From NCBI GenBank assembly GCA_037447655.1, contig JBBHKE010003321.1, positions 1-64,000 on the forward strand: 64,000 bases of DNA. The letters run 5' to 3'. The DNA comes from Zygnema cylindricum (Eukaryota > Streptophyta > Zygnematophyceae > Zygnematales > Zygnemataceae). This document shows, piece by piece, positions 32,532-44,697 of this stretch. How positions within the stretch are numbered: position 1 is the first letter of the stretch; each line of letters opens with the position of its first letter. A program made the position numbers and the translations under genes. A model generated the notes under the pieces. That model saw only the letters and a list, made by a program, of their open reading frames with translations. It was not told the DNA's origin and did no database searches.

Positions 32532-33584
32532 CAGTGACACCTGTCACAGGCTTTAGCCGTTTTGTCACTCATGTGAAAGATGATGCAAAAACAAAGCAAA
32601 AAAATGGAAAATTGTACGGATTTGATTTTGGCGTTTTAAAGTTAATTTGAAAAATGGTGTTGATTGGTCGGCAAAAATGCGTTTTATATGAATGGAATTG
32701 AAAGTTGTATTGTTTCTTTTACATAGGATGATAATAACCTTTATTAAAAACCACGGGTTGGGAAACCATGTGAGTTTTGAGTGAGATACGAATCAAAATG
32801 GAAGTGAAGTGAGACACGAGATTTTGAAATGCTTATTAGTGTGTATGTCACATATTTTAGTCGTCTAGGTATTTCAATTGCAATTGCCAAGTTGTTGCAA
32901 CATAAGAGCACAATTCACATGGAACCTCAAAGTCGAGACGTAATTCCATAAAATACTAATATTATTAATAACTAATAATGTGGTACTATGTGATATGACA
33001 CTATCGAACATTTATGCCCCATCACAATGTCTACAGGTTGTACTCTTTTCATTGGACCAACGGGATTCGTGTATCTGACTGAAGTGATTTGTGTGCAATA
33101 CAGTACTTTTTTTTTTGGGGATCGTATTTTATTGATTAGGAATTAATGTCTTATCACAAGCAGTCATGTTTCTAGTGTTTTTAGTTCTCGTATTGCTTAA
33201 CTTTTGCAAAAGTCGTTTTTTTCTTTCTTCAGCCCTTTTATACCCGGATTGTTTACTGATCTCAAGAATAAAATATGTATTGAAAGGATTTTAAGTTCGA
33301 TAGGATGGCCTTTACGATACGCCATACCAGAAACTGTCCCGTTTCTCTGTGATATTGAACCAACAAGTAGAAAGCAGCCACGTAGGTGTTACGCCTTTTG
33401 TTTGTTTATTTGTTTTTTTCTTCTAGAGCGACACTTTCCACGCCCGTGATTTTGGCTCTGCGCAAGCTTTAAAGTCAAAAGGTACAAATCCGTGCGTGCG
33501 GTACTAATTGACCAAACGAAATTGACAACCTTTGATTTCGCGAAATCAGCCTGTTTTTTTTTTATGATCGGTTTACCACGAGAC
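32532..33584. other. 3' flank of the methyltransferase gene
   Basis: It should contain the 3' untranslated region, but I see no canonical AATAAA close to the stop. An 81-codon ORF at 33204-33449 has no recognisable motif. Confidence 0.4.
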
Positions 33585-33586
33585 TA

Positions 33587-33792
33587 CATCGCTCATCGTT
33601 ATTAGCGTTAAAGATTTATTAGTGATTAGTGTTAATGTGAAATTAGCATTAGTAATACTAATATAGTGCAAGGAGACGTGGCAGATTGTAGTCCACGTCC
33701 TTAAATAATGTTGTTAAATCTATTTTGTGATTTTTGGCCAAGAAAAGTAGCAACCGAATTAGTGTTATTAACACTAATAATGATGAGCGATG
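33587..33792. mobile_element. TA-flanked MITE (CATCGCTCATC family)
   Basis: The inverted termini CATCGCTCATCGTTATTAG and the inverse of CATCGCTCATCATTATTAG agree at all but a few positions over 25 bp, with TA at 33585-33586 and 33793-33794. 206 bp, no ORF. Confidence 0.75.
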
Positions 33793-33802
33793 TAGTACAG
33801 TG

Positions 33803-34019
33803 CACCGTGAATTGCTATTAGTGTTGATGTTTTTTTTGTCTCTTTAAACATCTTTTCTCCGTACACACTTGTCGATTTTTAGATCTGACGGTTGCGATTG
33901 AAAGGTAAGATTCTCAGCTTCCAATTGACGGTCTTAAATTGAGAATTGGACAGGAGTGTACGGAGAAAATATGTTTTAAGTGGCGAAAAAATTATTAACC
34001 CTAATAGCGATACACGGTG
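33803..34019. mobile_element. MITE (CACCGTG family)
   Basis: Ends CACCGTGAATTGCTATTAG and CTAATAGCGATACACGGTG, with TA on the right and TG (a likely mutated TA) on the left. Its core matches 35884-36085 and 24330-24513. Confidence 0.75.
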
Positions 34020-34021
34020 TA

Positions 34022-34783
34022 CTGTAGTTCGCATATCGTATTGGAACTGACGAATTTCAATATCAATCTCGAGGGAGGTATCAATCTTTGCCGATATGGC
34101 AGCTGATTTTGCCAGTAACCCTAATTTCTGAAAGGTTTCTAACCGCATGAAACGGCGTGTGGTTTTATTTGTTTGTACCCCGTAAAGCCATTTTCACGAA
34201 AAAAAATAAAGGGCAGGATTGCATACAAGACGCACGTAAAAAATAAAAATTTAGAACAATTTGCACTTTTACGCATTCAAAAAAATTAATGACATGGAAT
34301 GAGATGTGACCTACGTAGATGTATATCAGTCCAAAAAATAAAAGGAGATTGGTGACTATTGGAGGTGAATCTACAAAGTCACTTGAGCATTTGTCTTTTA
34401 GTGAAATAGTACTGTACGTCATACTATACCGGAATAGTACATGACAGCTTAAGGTCGGAAATGCTTTTGAAATGCAGAATGGAATAACATATCGACTACA
34501 AATTAATTTAGGGTTTGTCTTTTTCTGTAATCTAAGTAGCTTGTCAATACAAAACACGCAACTAATTTTATTGGTTTTTTTTTTTTTTTGGACAGATTGT
34601 ATCACGCTATTCAACAGATTTATTGTGGCTTACAAGATTTCCAAGGATCTAGAGGCTATTCTTGAAAAAGTAATTTTATTTATTTTAATGTGTTTTTTGC
34701 CACGTAGTAACCATTGCACTATTTTCAAAAAAAATACTGAAACGTAATAAAACGTCGCCACGAATTATTGCAAAGGAGACCGC
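34022..34783. other. Unassigned region between MITEs
   Basis: The 149-codon minus-strand ORF at 34165-34614 has no motif I recognise and AT-driven composition. I see no gene. Confidence 0.3.
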
Positions 34784-34786
34784 TTA

Positions 34787-35709
34787 GGGTGTGTCCCCAA
34801 GTGTTCAAGTAAGTGTTTTTTTCCGTCGTTTTCACAAAAAAGGGGACTTGCAACGAGAAAATATTACGCCGTACGAAAAATGGGCAAAAATACAAGTACA
34901 TTTTGCGTATTCTTGGAACTTGGAGGGTACGGCAATATGGCGTTATTATCATCGCGACCCACTTCCAGCTCATCTTCACACTTGCACTTGAATCAAATCG
35001 CGACCTGATTTAAATCAAAATACTACCCTATTGACGAATAGAAAACTTGGATTGCACGTGTCAAACGTTTTCGAAAAAAAATGCACGAAGGAAAGTACAC
35101 GTTATTTTTTCACTGCTCGTCACGCGCATGCACATATGAAAATGACAAACATGTACGGAGAAAATTTTGCAGGGGTCTCGGACCTCCATGTTCCATCATG
35201 GGTCCTTTGCAAAATATTACATCGTCCTCGTCTGTCACTTGACCACTCCTCTTTCTCTCATATTTACACGAGATGCATCAATAATAGTATCAAATGAAAG
35301 ATATATTTTTTTATTTTTTTTGAATATTTTTGGTCTAAGTTTGATGGCATATCGAATGATAAAAGATAAGAAAACGAAATCGGGAAGCCATGGCGGAAAA
35401 ATGTACGTACTGATGACGTCACATTGTAGCATGACTTCGCTATGTCACAAAACCCTAAATATCTACAACGTCACAAAAATCTCGACGTCTACAACCGTCG
35501 CCGTTTTTAGGAAGTTTCGTAGTTTCGTAGTCGTCTACATTTCGTTTCGTAGACTCGTACATTTTGTAGACGTTTACAACTGTCACATATTCGAAGTAAT
35601 GAACGCGCAAGTAACGGTTGACATAGGCACACTTTGAAAAGTACACCATAAAATCTGCGCTAAAATCCAAAGTAACGTTTCAAAGTTTCTGTTATATGGG
35701 GACACGCCC
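34787..35709. mobile_element. TTA-flanked TIR element (PIF/Harbinger-like)
   Basis: The start GGGTGTGTCCCCA and end TGGGGACACGCCC form a 13-bp inverted repeat with one mismatch, flanked by TTA on both sides (34784-34786, 35710-35712), the typical PIF/Harbinger target duplication. 923 bp, no transposase. Internal blocks resemble 310-860. Confidence 0.7.
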
Positions 35710-35883
35710 TTAGATGAAAGTCGCGCCATAAATTGTCCATTCATAATGTGCCACGTCATCAAGATCGATGCTTCTCAGAACTGTAAAAGATACCGTCGCG
35801 TTTCGATACAAATTTTGAACAATGTGTTGTAATTACGAGCATGCGAAAATAAATAAATTAGTGCCTCTTCTAGAAATACACTA

Positions 35884-36085
35884 CACCGCGAATCACTATT
35901 AGTGATGAACATCCATTCTCCGTACACACATGTCGGATGGTAGATGTGACGGTTGCGATTGAAATGTATGATTCTCAGCTTCCGATTGGCGGTCATAAAC
36001 TGAAAATCGGACAGGTGTGTACGGAGAGAAGATGTTTTAAGTGGAAAACAAAATATCAGCACTACAGTAATAGCGATACACGGTG
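35884..36085. mobile_element. TA-flanked MITE (CACCGTG family)
   Basis: Ends CACCGCGAATCACTATTAG and AATAGCGATACACGGTG, with TA at both ends (35882-35883, 36086-36087). 202 bp, close in sequence to 33803-34019. Confidence 0.8.
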
Positions 36086-36304
36086 TACTGTACAGTACGG
36101 AGATGCTCGCCAAATCCTTAGAATTCTTGTAAGTTTCTGACAAAGCTGTTTAACTAGCGTTGAAAAAATCTGCCAAAACATAGAATCTAATTCGTTACTT
36201 TTTTAATTGGACAACTAAGTTCGACTACGCCAAAAGACAAAAGGCTCAAAAAGATACATATTGGATGCGGAGATTCTCTCGGTATCTTCTACTGTGATGT
36301 ACTA

Positions 36305-36920
36305 CACCGCGAATCGTAATTAGAGTAAATTACTCTAATTCGGTCGCTCGAAATTTCGACTCTATGACATCAAATAGAGTAAATGATTCTAATTTTTTCA
36401 TTATTCTAACTTAGGTAAGTTTAATTAGCGTAACAGAATTGTAATATAGGTTCGTTTTAAATAGTGTGGGGTACGGATGACGTTCGACCGTGCAAAACTG
36501 TACTTTTTTAAGTAAAAAAGTACAAATAATGATTTAATACAATCGCGCTCGCACATGAAATCGGACTAAGCGAAAAATCAATCACATCGAAAAAAAGCCG
36601 TTCGCATAACTCTCGTCCGTCGACAGCATCGTCGTCAGTGTGAACATTAACAGACATTCAGCGCGACAAATAATACTAGCGTCATAATGACGTCAAAACG
36701 ATACGAACTGACAGATTTTGTACAACCACGTAATTTAGTGTTTATAATTACAGCGCGGATATTTATTGCCGACATAACCCAATATAGTGTACTTAAATAA
36801 ATTAGAGTAAACTTCGACAGTGAAAAAGTTCTATCACATAAATAAGAGTTCATTACTCTAATCGTTTTTTTTTGTTTTTTTACTCTAATTTTTTCATTAC
36901 TCTAATTACGATTCGCGGTG
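36305..36920. mobile_element. TA-flanked MITE with long TIR
   Basis: CACCGCGAATCGTAATTAGAGTAA at the start is mirrored exactly at the end, and the mirror continues imperfectly. TA lies at 36303-36304 and 36921-36922. 616 bp, no ORF of note. Confidence 0.85.
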
Positions 36921-36922
36921 TA

Positions 36923-37820
36923 CTGTACTATATAGTGTACTATGCTGGTCAATTTATTTAAAAGACAAAATTTCAGGTGGATTTGAAGTGGTCACAGAGA
37001 TTCACATCCAGAGATTTAGAAAAAAAAAATACTTTTCAAATTTCAATCCAGTCTGATCATTACAGGTAGGAGCCAATGGAATGAGACTGTCTAAGAGCAT
37101 TGTTCCATTAGGCGGTCTCAGTAAATGTCAAAAATTCATTTACTGCAGCCATCATTCCATTGTGTCGGGTCAGTAACCGACATTTTATTTGCGTGGCAAA
37201 ACTTGATTGTTCCACATAATAGATGAAAAAGATTTTGGAAATCTTCAAAGAATCTCTGACAGCAAATTGTGACCACATATGACCACATATTCGTACTGGC
37301 AAAGGTAAAAAGTGACTCGTAGGACGTATTGAATAAAACCTGTAAGGGCGGACGAAACTTAAGATTTGTAAAAGCGTACGAAATGTCAAAATGGTTTAGT
37401 GATGGCAACAGACGCGTGAAACAATATCCTCCGTCAAAGATTTTATTGCAGCTTCCGGTGGTCTCGCATCCTCCCTGACGGAAGGCACATGTCATATGCA
37501 ACGTGTACCCACCGAGTCGCGCGGTCGTCGTGGATATTTGTTCACTATTCCACGAGGCACGATGATATTCGTTCAGGCGCAAAGAATTGACCTACTCCAG
37601 GTCACTTGTTGCGAATTGAAAGTGTCAGACGATGGAGTATCCGATTATGCATCCGACGGTCCACGTTTACGCCCATAAACATGGAGAATCAAATCCCTCA
37701 TTCACTAGGCTTGTTTTTCTGACATTCTTTTTTTTTTGGTACGGTACTGTACGAAAGAGTACGGCTTTCTGTAGACAACGATATTTTTCCCCTAATGAAA
37801 CCTTACCCTTAGCCGCAAAA
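36923..37820. other. Unassigned region
   Basis: Overlapping ORFs of 60-148 codons on both strands lack recognisable motifs. The longest (37136-37582, minus) has several Cys residues but no pattern I can name. Confidence 0.3.
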
Positions 37821-37997
37821 TTGAAATTTAATCGTGTAATCGTTACATTGAACTTAGACGCATAGTGAAACGAAACAATTTTAAACTGAAGTACTATAAG
37901 TTTCGTACAGAAATATTATAACGCACGAAACGTTTAAAATTGTTTCGTTTCACTATGCGTCTAAGTTCAATGTAACGATTACACGATTAAATTTCAA
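37821..37997. repeat. Perfect 66-bp inverted repeat with 45-nt loop
   Basis: 37821-37886 is the exact inverse complement of 37932-37997. About 34 bp of the arm ('gtttcgtttcact.tgcgtctaagttcaatgtaa') recurs at about 46016-46050, on the far side of the nested hAT/gypsy insertion, so the hairpin may belong to the element that those insertions split. Confidence 0.95.
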
Positions 37998-38411
37998 AAA
38001 AATGCGCGTCGTCACGCTCGACGAAATCGAGCCACACTATATACGAATCAACAGTCTTACATCGACAACGAAATGTTAGGATATTGGGCGAATCGGCGTT
38101 GGCCGAAATCGCGCCGTCAAATGTTTTGTTCGGTTCGCATCAGACCCTTAGTCACAGGTCGCAAACGGTCAACTGAAACCGTGACTGACCGTTAACCGAC
38201 TGCCCGCGCCGGATCCGGAACAAATTCGGTTGCCAAATTTTGGGGGTCGGGCGGTTACGGTCGGTTGATTCACCACGAAAAAAAAACGGTCGGTTACGGT
38301 CGGTCAACCAAAAAACCAAAAAAAAAGAAAATTTTGTACTGTCCCTATAATCCAACATTCTTGTACTTTGTACTCTTTGGCATCGTGGAAGTACGTGACA
38401 TCATGATTAGC

Positions 38412-38620
38412 GTCGCAAATCTGACACGGTATTGTAGTAAGCTATTTATTTTGCAAATCAAAGGGAACGCAACAAAGCGTCGTAAATCTGACACGGTAGT
38501 ACACTATTCATTTTGAAAATCATAGGGAACACGACAAAGCGTCACAAATCTGACACGGAAGTACAATATTCATTTCACAAATCTTAGGCAGCGCAACAAA
38601 GCGTCGCAAATATGACACAA
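38412..38620 (+). repeat. 63-bp minisatellite within hAT-like copy 2
   Basis: 'gcgtcgcaaatctgacacgg' recurs at 38412, 38477, 38540 and 38601 with 'gtacactattcattt' and 'cgcaacaaa' blocks between. Copy 1 has fewer units (about 1640-1720 and 2310-2410). Confidence 0.85.
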
Positions 38621-38622
38621 TA

Positions 38623-39161
38623 CACCGCCAATCGTTATTAGCGTTGTGTACGCTAATTCGGTCCCGCTCTTTTTTTTTTATTCTCCATTAGTGTAGTTCA
38701 TTCTATTTTTTTTCTTTATTCTATTTAGAGTTATTTTCATTACGTTGTCTCTTAAATAGAGTGGTGTACAGTCAGTGTCACACCGTACATAAATGTACTT
38801 TTTTAAGTTAAAAAATACAATAAATTAGTTTTAGTAACCGCGGACGCATGAGAATGTGCGTTCTAAAAAGGAAAAAAGCCCAGGTCGTAAAAAACCTCGC
38901 TCGCACATATTCGTCTAACAACCGCGTTTCGATCGTGTGAATGTACAATTTGTGTACGATTTGTCAGATTTTGTACGGAGACCTATATTAGTGTAAGCAT
39001 GTTTGCGACTGACATTTTTTTTTTCAAAGATCCAAATTACCATAACCAAACAATTAGAATGTATGATTTTTTCCAAAATTTTCAAATTCTTAAATAGCGT
39101 ACACCACGGTAATTATTTTTATAAGCTAAAAAAACTTACACGCTAATAACGATTGGCGGTG
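38623..39161. mobile_element. TA-flanked MITE inside hAT-like copy 2
   Basis: Inverted termini CACCGCCAATCGTTATTAGCGT / ACGCTAATAACGATTGGCGGTG with TA at 38621-38622 and 39162-39163. It occupies the same position relative to the hAT repeats as the MITE at 1720-2308 and shares internal blocks ('gacgcatgagaat.tgcg'). Confidence 0.8.
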
Positions 39162-39172
39162 TAGTACACTAT

Positions 39173-40141
39173 TGTAACAGGATTTCCTTCCTCTCTGAAA
39201 ATCCCATTACTTCAATCAATTTCAACCACACATTCCACACATTGGAAAATACACATCCACATTGGAAAACACTCACATAAGGATAAACTTTAAATTAGAA
39301 GAAGCTTTTGTCCACATAACATTAGCTTGGTCTCTTGTCCTCGTGGCTCAACCCTTCAAATTAAAGTGTTTCCTCTACTCTCCACTCTTAATAATTATAT
39401 CTCTTAACTACTAAAACACTGTTTAATTAGTAAGAGATTTCAATGCAAAAATGCCTTTTCTCCAATTTGGTATTAATCGCTCAAGACCAAGATCAGCCGG
39501 AATTTCCACAAACTTTTCCCAAAGGAAAAGATGTCTACTCTCCTCTTACACTTTACTATTTAACCATCATCGCCCTGAACTCGCTAGGCCAGAGTCAACG
39601 CTCTGTTTTAACAGGCTTTTACCTGGGCCAATCATTGATTAGCAAGGACTCAGACTGACCAATGCAAAAACGTGCGAAATCTCTTACTAACTACTTAGCA
39701 CTTTACTAACCAATCAAACGTTACGTTTCACTACGTAACATTTACGTGCAAAAGTGCGCGCCAAACGAAACGCGACTTCGCACGATCGTGCGTAACAAAT
39801 TTCGCACGCGAAACTTCCTACGAAATTCCCTTAAGTGTAAGTGACGTTTCGTACTAAAATTTGTAAGAAACGAACCACCGTGAATACCAAACGTTTCATT
39901 AGAACTTTATGAAACGTACACGCGTAATTTCGGTACTAATTTGACCTTTAACCCGTTTCAATGATACCCACTTGTTATTTAGACCCCACGTTGTCACCTA
40001 AATACACCCATCGTTATAACTTTTAAAATATAACTCCAAATAGCGTGATTCTTTCGCGGACGTCTACCAAATTTAGTACTCTATAATCATAACACCTAAA
40101 TACCCCTTTATAAACAAGTTCGATCCGCTATTACTGTTACA
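39173..40141 (-). mobile_element. Gypsy 3' LTR
   Basis: 969 bp, TG...CA on both readings. Bases 39309-40141 match the other LTR closely. A purine tract (minus-strand reading, + coordinates 40142-40158) adjoins it. Confidence 0.9.
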
Positions 40142-40190
40142 TCATCCCCTCCTTATTTTTAACTGACCTCAGTTAAAACACCTTTAATTC

Positions 40191-40709
40191 TCAAGACGGG
40201 ACTTCTATATTATTATCCCTCCAATACCTCTGTAAAAACTCATAATTTTTATCCTCTAAAGTCAACTCATCCTCAGGCCTTCCTAGATAATGCACTTGCC
40301 AGAATATAGTATCGCCGACCTTTAACCGTTGACCAACCCAATCTATTACCCATCTGTGGACTTCAGGTTCTATAATTATTGAGGGATCCAATTCCAATTC
40401 TCCTTCGGTTGGTCGAAGAGTCGCTGGTTTCAATTGGCTGATGTGTATCACTGGATGAATTTTTGTTGTAGGTGGAAAGTCCAATTTGGCAGCAACTGAC
40501 GATATCATCACGATTACAGTAAATGGTCCAATGTACTTAGGAGCAAATTTCCCCGTAGGATCCGATTGTCCCTCGATCTTGCACCTGTAATGAATTGTGG
40601 AAAGCCAAACCTTGTCACCTGTACGTAACACCCAATCATTCAGTTTGCAGTTAGCATTTAATTCTTGCCTCTTTTGTGCTTCTATTAATGCATCCGGACA
40701 GTTTTCCAA
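40191..40709 (-). pseudogene. Gypsy integrase C-terminus with chromodomain-like tail
   Basis: 172 codons. LRTGDKVWLST and FAPKYIGPFTV are the GPF/Y-type integrase C-terminal module; HPVIHISQLKPA is the usual link. The end (VIDWVGQRLKVGDTIFWQVHYLG...PEDELTLEDK...LQRYW) has the length and pattern of a chromodomain, with some aromatic-cage positions uncertain. Chromodomains steer integration toward marked chromatin in chromoviruses. This is the best-preserved part of the element. Confidence 0.8.
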
Positions 40710-41580
40710 ACTGTTTGAACATATTCCAAAAACTCTGTTCTAGAACCTCTATTCTCTTGAGTGACCCCTGTTATTAAGTCTAATGCTTCTCTAGGTTGAT
40801 ATCCTTATGCAACTTTAAATGGTGAGTATCCTGTACTAGCAAGTTTACATGAATTGTATGCAAATTCCATTAATGGCAGTTAAGATTCCCATGTGTTCTG
40901 AACTCCACTGCAAACTGTCCTTAGCACATCCTCCAGTGTACGGTTCATCCTTTCTGTCTGTCCATCTGTCTGAGGATGATAAGGGGTACTCATTTTCAAT
41001 TCAGAGCCTAAATTTTGTTGTAATTCTTTCCAAAAAGCAGACGTAAATTTAGAATCTCTATCACTGACTATTGATAGAGGGACTCCATGATATCTGACTA
41101 CGTTGTCAAAATATAACTTTGAAATATCTACGACTGAATGAGTGGTTTTGCAACGGATAAAGATTGTTATTTTACTGAAACCTATCGACTACGACCATGA
41201 TACTGTCATTCCTTTTAGATCTAGCAGGCAACTTGACAATAAAATCCATACTGACAGATTCCCACGGTCTTTCGGGGATATCCATTGGTTTTAAGAGACC
41301 TTTAGGTTTTTGGGTACTAGGTTTACTCTGTTGGCAAGGGACACAACTTTCCACGTATTTTGACACCTCTTTTGCCATCCCAGGCCAAAACAATCTACTT
41401 TGCAATCGACTAAGAGTTTTATCTCGACCTAGATGTCCTAAATGCTCATGAGCTTCCCATAAAATTTATTTTCTTAAGTCTCCCACTTGAGGAATGCATA
41501 ATCTATCCCCAATTTGCAAATACAGTAAACCATCCCCTAATCTAAAGTTTTTGACATGCCTCTCATTCAATGGGTCAAAA
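40710..41580 (-). pseudogene. Gypsy integrase core
   Basis: The zinc-binding end (FWPGMAKEV, then CVPCQQSK, about 41300-41390) leads to the catalytic region with SMDFIVKLP (about 41220-41260). After a frame break, the Glu motif region (QTDGQTERMNRTLE) is readable at about 40935-40980. The stop near 41172 separates the first Asp from the rest. Confidence 0.8.
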
Positions 41581-42590
41581 TTCCCTCCCGAAATATTCTT
41601 GCAAATCACAGTAAAATAAGGATCTTTATCCTAACCATTTCTAACAGTATCTAAAAACAATTCATCCTGAACCATAACAGTTATTTCAAAACATCTACTT
41701 AAAGGATCTGCGACTACATATGTCCTCCCAGGAATATGTTTGACATTAAATTTGAAATATGTTAATTTCTGCATCCACCTAACCTGTCTGCCAGTCATAA
41801 TTTGTGCATCACTTAATCTTTGTAAATAAGAGAGTGATTTATCATCACAGTGAACTATAAATTCTTTATTATGCAAATAACAACGCCATTTCACTAATGC
41901 ATGTACAATTGCAAGTTATTCTTTTTCCTGTGATGTATAGTTCTTTTCAGCATCATTGAATTTCCTGGACTCAAAAGCAATATGATGAAAGTGTTTGCCG
42001 ACTTTTTGGCTTATGACTACACCTAGACCTTTATCAGATGCATTTGTAGTGATCAGAACTTCAAATTCCCCAACAGGGTCAAGATAGACCAATGTAGGGG
42101 CAGAGGTCAACTTCCCTTTGAGTTCTTCGAATGCCTCCTCCTGATTAGCTCCCCACACAAACGTTTTCTTCTCTTGAAGTAAATCCGTCAAAGGTGTGGC
42201 GATCATACTGAAGTTCCTGATAAATTTCCTGTAATAAGTGGCCAATCCCAAAAACGATCTAACTTCAGTGACATTAGTAGGTTGTTTCCAATTTTGGATT
42301 GCTAAAATTTTGGAAAGATCTGTTTTAACACCTTCCCCACTAACTATGTGACCCAAAAATAATTGTTCACTTTTAAGAAAGCTGGATTTTGACAATTTTT
42401 CATATAATTTTCTTTCTCTTAACCTTTCCAACACTCTTCTAGAATGAATTACATGTTGTTCTTTTGATTCACTGTAAACTAAAATATCATCTATAAACAC
42501 TTGGACAAACTCATCTATGTAATTTGAAAAGGATTGGTTCATTAATCTTTGGTAAGTAGGCGGTGCATTCGTTAAGCCAAATGGCATCAT
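41581..42590 (-). pseudogene. Gypsy reverse transcriptase (3' half) and RNase H
   Basis: MPFGLTNAPPTYQRLMN and the catalytic FIDDILVYS box lead into the thumb (FLGHIVSGEGV, FLGLATYYRKFI) and RNase H (VLITTNASDKGLG). The first RNase H acidic residue (usually TDAS) reads TNAS. Farther on come FIVHCDDKSLSYL, GRQVRWMQKLTYF and IPGRTYVVADPLSR. A stop near 41914 splits RNase H. Confidence 0.9.
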
Positions 42591-42593
42591 TAT

Positions 42594-43268
42594 CTATTCG
42601 AAATGACCCACTCTAGTCTTGAAAGCAATTTTATCAACATCCTCAATTTTAATTGGCACTTCATTAAAGCCACTACGCACGTCAATCAACGAAAATACTT
42701 TAGCACCTTTTAAACGATCTATCAAATCAGAAATTAAAGGTAACGGATACTTATCCTTCACCGTAATCTTGTTCAGACTACGATAATCGACACACATTCT
42801 CAACGTTCCGTCCTTCTTTTTGACGAAGAGAACCGGTGCTCCGTTCGGTGATTTGCAGGGCTGAATATGTCATTTCTCTAGGAGTTTCTTGATCTGTTTC
42901 TTTAATTCCTCTTGCTCAAAGAAACTGTGCTTATAAATTCCTGTGATAGGAGGGTTGCATCCAGGTTCGAGGTTAATAACATGTTCCACATCTCGGGAAG
43001 GTGGCCTTCTTGAGGGTAAATCACTTGGAAAAACATCTTGAAATTCAAAAATCAAATCTTTAACAGCAACATCAGATGTATTAATGTCTGTTACGAAATC
43101 AAATTTCAGTTTTTTTTCGAGAGTTTTAGTGGTGTATGATTTAGGGATGACATCAATATTAGTGTTTTCTCCCCCCTTTACATCAGTAACTGCCTCAGTT
43201 ACTAATAACAAGAAAGCATGATTTGTTTTATCTTTTAAGTGCTTTTTAAACTCAATTACTAATAACAA
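42594..43268 (-). pseudogene. Gypsy reverse transcriptase (5' half)
   Basis: The upstream linker (FQDVFPSDLPSRRPPSRDVEH, about 42990-43040) and the palm start ([34 protein letters not shown]) are present with the first catalytic Asp. A stop after about 42594 and a frame change near 42805-42870 break the ORF. A 57-bp tandem duplication (43201 and 43258) adds 19 codons at its N-terminal side. Confidence 0.85.
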
Positions 43269-43307
43269 GAAAGCATGATTTGTTTTATCTTTTACGTGCT
43301 TTTTAAA

Positions 43308-43937
43308 TTATTTAGCAGATATCAAACCTTCCAGTCCGAATCTTGTTATGTTACTTATATGATTCGTATGCAATTTCTTAGGAGATAGTGCTTGCAAAAC
43401 CTTCCAACTGTTTTCAGACTTCACTTTCAAGGTGTTAATTTCCCAATTAATTTGAGGATTGTGTTCAGTTAACCAAGGCTTTCCCAGAATTAGTTCTTCA
43501 CTACCCAAATTCATTATTTCACACACAACTTTCATTTTATGACCCTGGATATCAACTTTTATCGTGTCAGTTTGTAAGTCTAATGTGGACTTATTACCAT
43601 TTGTCACTTGAACATGTAAAGGCTTTTCTTTTATGACAGTAGAAATTTTATTTTCCTCTACAAATCTATGTGAAATAAAATTATGTGTGGCACTTGAATC
43701 AACCATTACTCTCAACGGTTTTCCTTCCACTAATGACCCGAATCTAATCAAACTGTGTCTAGTGTCATCATTACTTAACTGTCCTAACATAGGTCTGTTA
43801 TTGAGAATTTCATTAGAAGGATTTTGTAAACTATGCAGTGTAGTGAGAATCATAATAAATTCAGCTATCCTAACTTTTCCATTCATTAATTTGCCCTCCA
43901 GAGTTAATTTTTTTACTTTAGGATCTGGTTGACTCAA
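43308..43937 (-). pseudogene. Gypsy aspartic protease
   Basis: An open frame of 209 codons carries VMVDSSATHNFIS, the gypsy protease active site with D-S-S in place of the usual D-S-G, then LQTDTIKVDIQGHKMKV and LILGKPWLTEHNP. The Gly-to-Ser change at the catalytic triplet should damage the protease. Confidence 0.85.
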
Positions 43938-44697
43938 CTGAGGACTTTCAGTTAGTCCTTTCCGTTTCCCACCTCCTGGGCTTCCAGCTCAACTAGGTAT
44001 AATGCAATATCCTCTTGCAAACCTTCATTTACATCGACTTTTTTGAGAGAACCTTTCTCTGTACAGTCTTTAGCGTAATGATCTGGACCTCTACATTTGA
44101 AACAAGTGACTTTCATTTTGGGTTTTGTGCACTCTCTACTAAAATGTCCCTCCTCACCCCATTCTGATACTTCATTGAAATTTCCCCTGAGTGATCGAGT
44201 TTCACGACTATACCCCAACTGATCCTCTAATTCTAATGACTTATCTTATAATTCCTTCAAATTAAGAAATTTTTGATGTTTCAGTTCCGATTTCAGTATA
44301 GGATTGAAATAGTTCAAGAAATGCAACCTAGCCATTTCATCAGTTAAACCTATGACATGAATGCTGGATGAGTCAAATTCCATAATATAATCTTTAACAG
44401 ATCCAATCCGCTTACAGTTTAGCCACTTCTCTTCCATCCTAGATTTATAAGTGACGGACAAGAAACGCGATTCGATCGCGGTTTTAAAAGTTTCCCAATC
44501 AGCATTATCAGGAATTAAATTAGACCTTCTCTGGGTGTAATACCAAATCTGAGCATCACCCTTTAGACAGCTAACAGCAATATAAGTATAATCATCGCGA
44601 TCACAGTTCCTAGATTCCAAATAATACTCCATATGAAAAATCCAAGCATCCAACTCATCAATTTTCTAACCATCAAAGGATGGTGCTTCACTGATAT
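43938..44697 (-). pseudogene. Gypsy gag, N-terminus missing
   Basis: Starts within the gag signature: APSFDG, a stop, then ELDAWIFHMEYYLESR, CLKGDAQIWY, SRFLSVTYKSRMEEKW. It ends with a zinc knuckle CFKCRGPDHYAKDC (CX2CX4HX4C) at about 44064-44105. A preceding degenerate knuckle (EVSEWGEEGHFSREC) has lost its first cysteines. The 5' part is cut directly at the partial LTR. Confidence 0.85.

Noticed and set aside
33204-33449. ORF downstream of the methyltransferase as an eighth exon
   Set aside because: Exon 7 already ends with a stop at the natural C-terminus of the family, and the ORF has no recognisable motif.
37136-37582. 148-codon minus-strand ORF as a Cys-rich protein
   Set aside because: Cys spacing fits no family that I know and an overlapping ORF occupies another frame; more likely chance.
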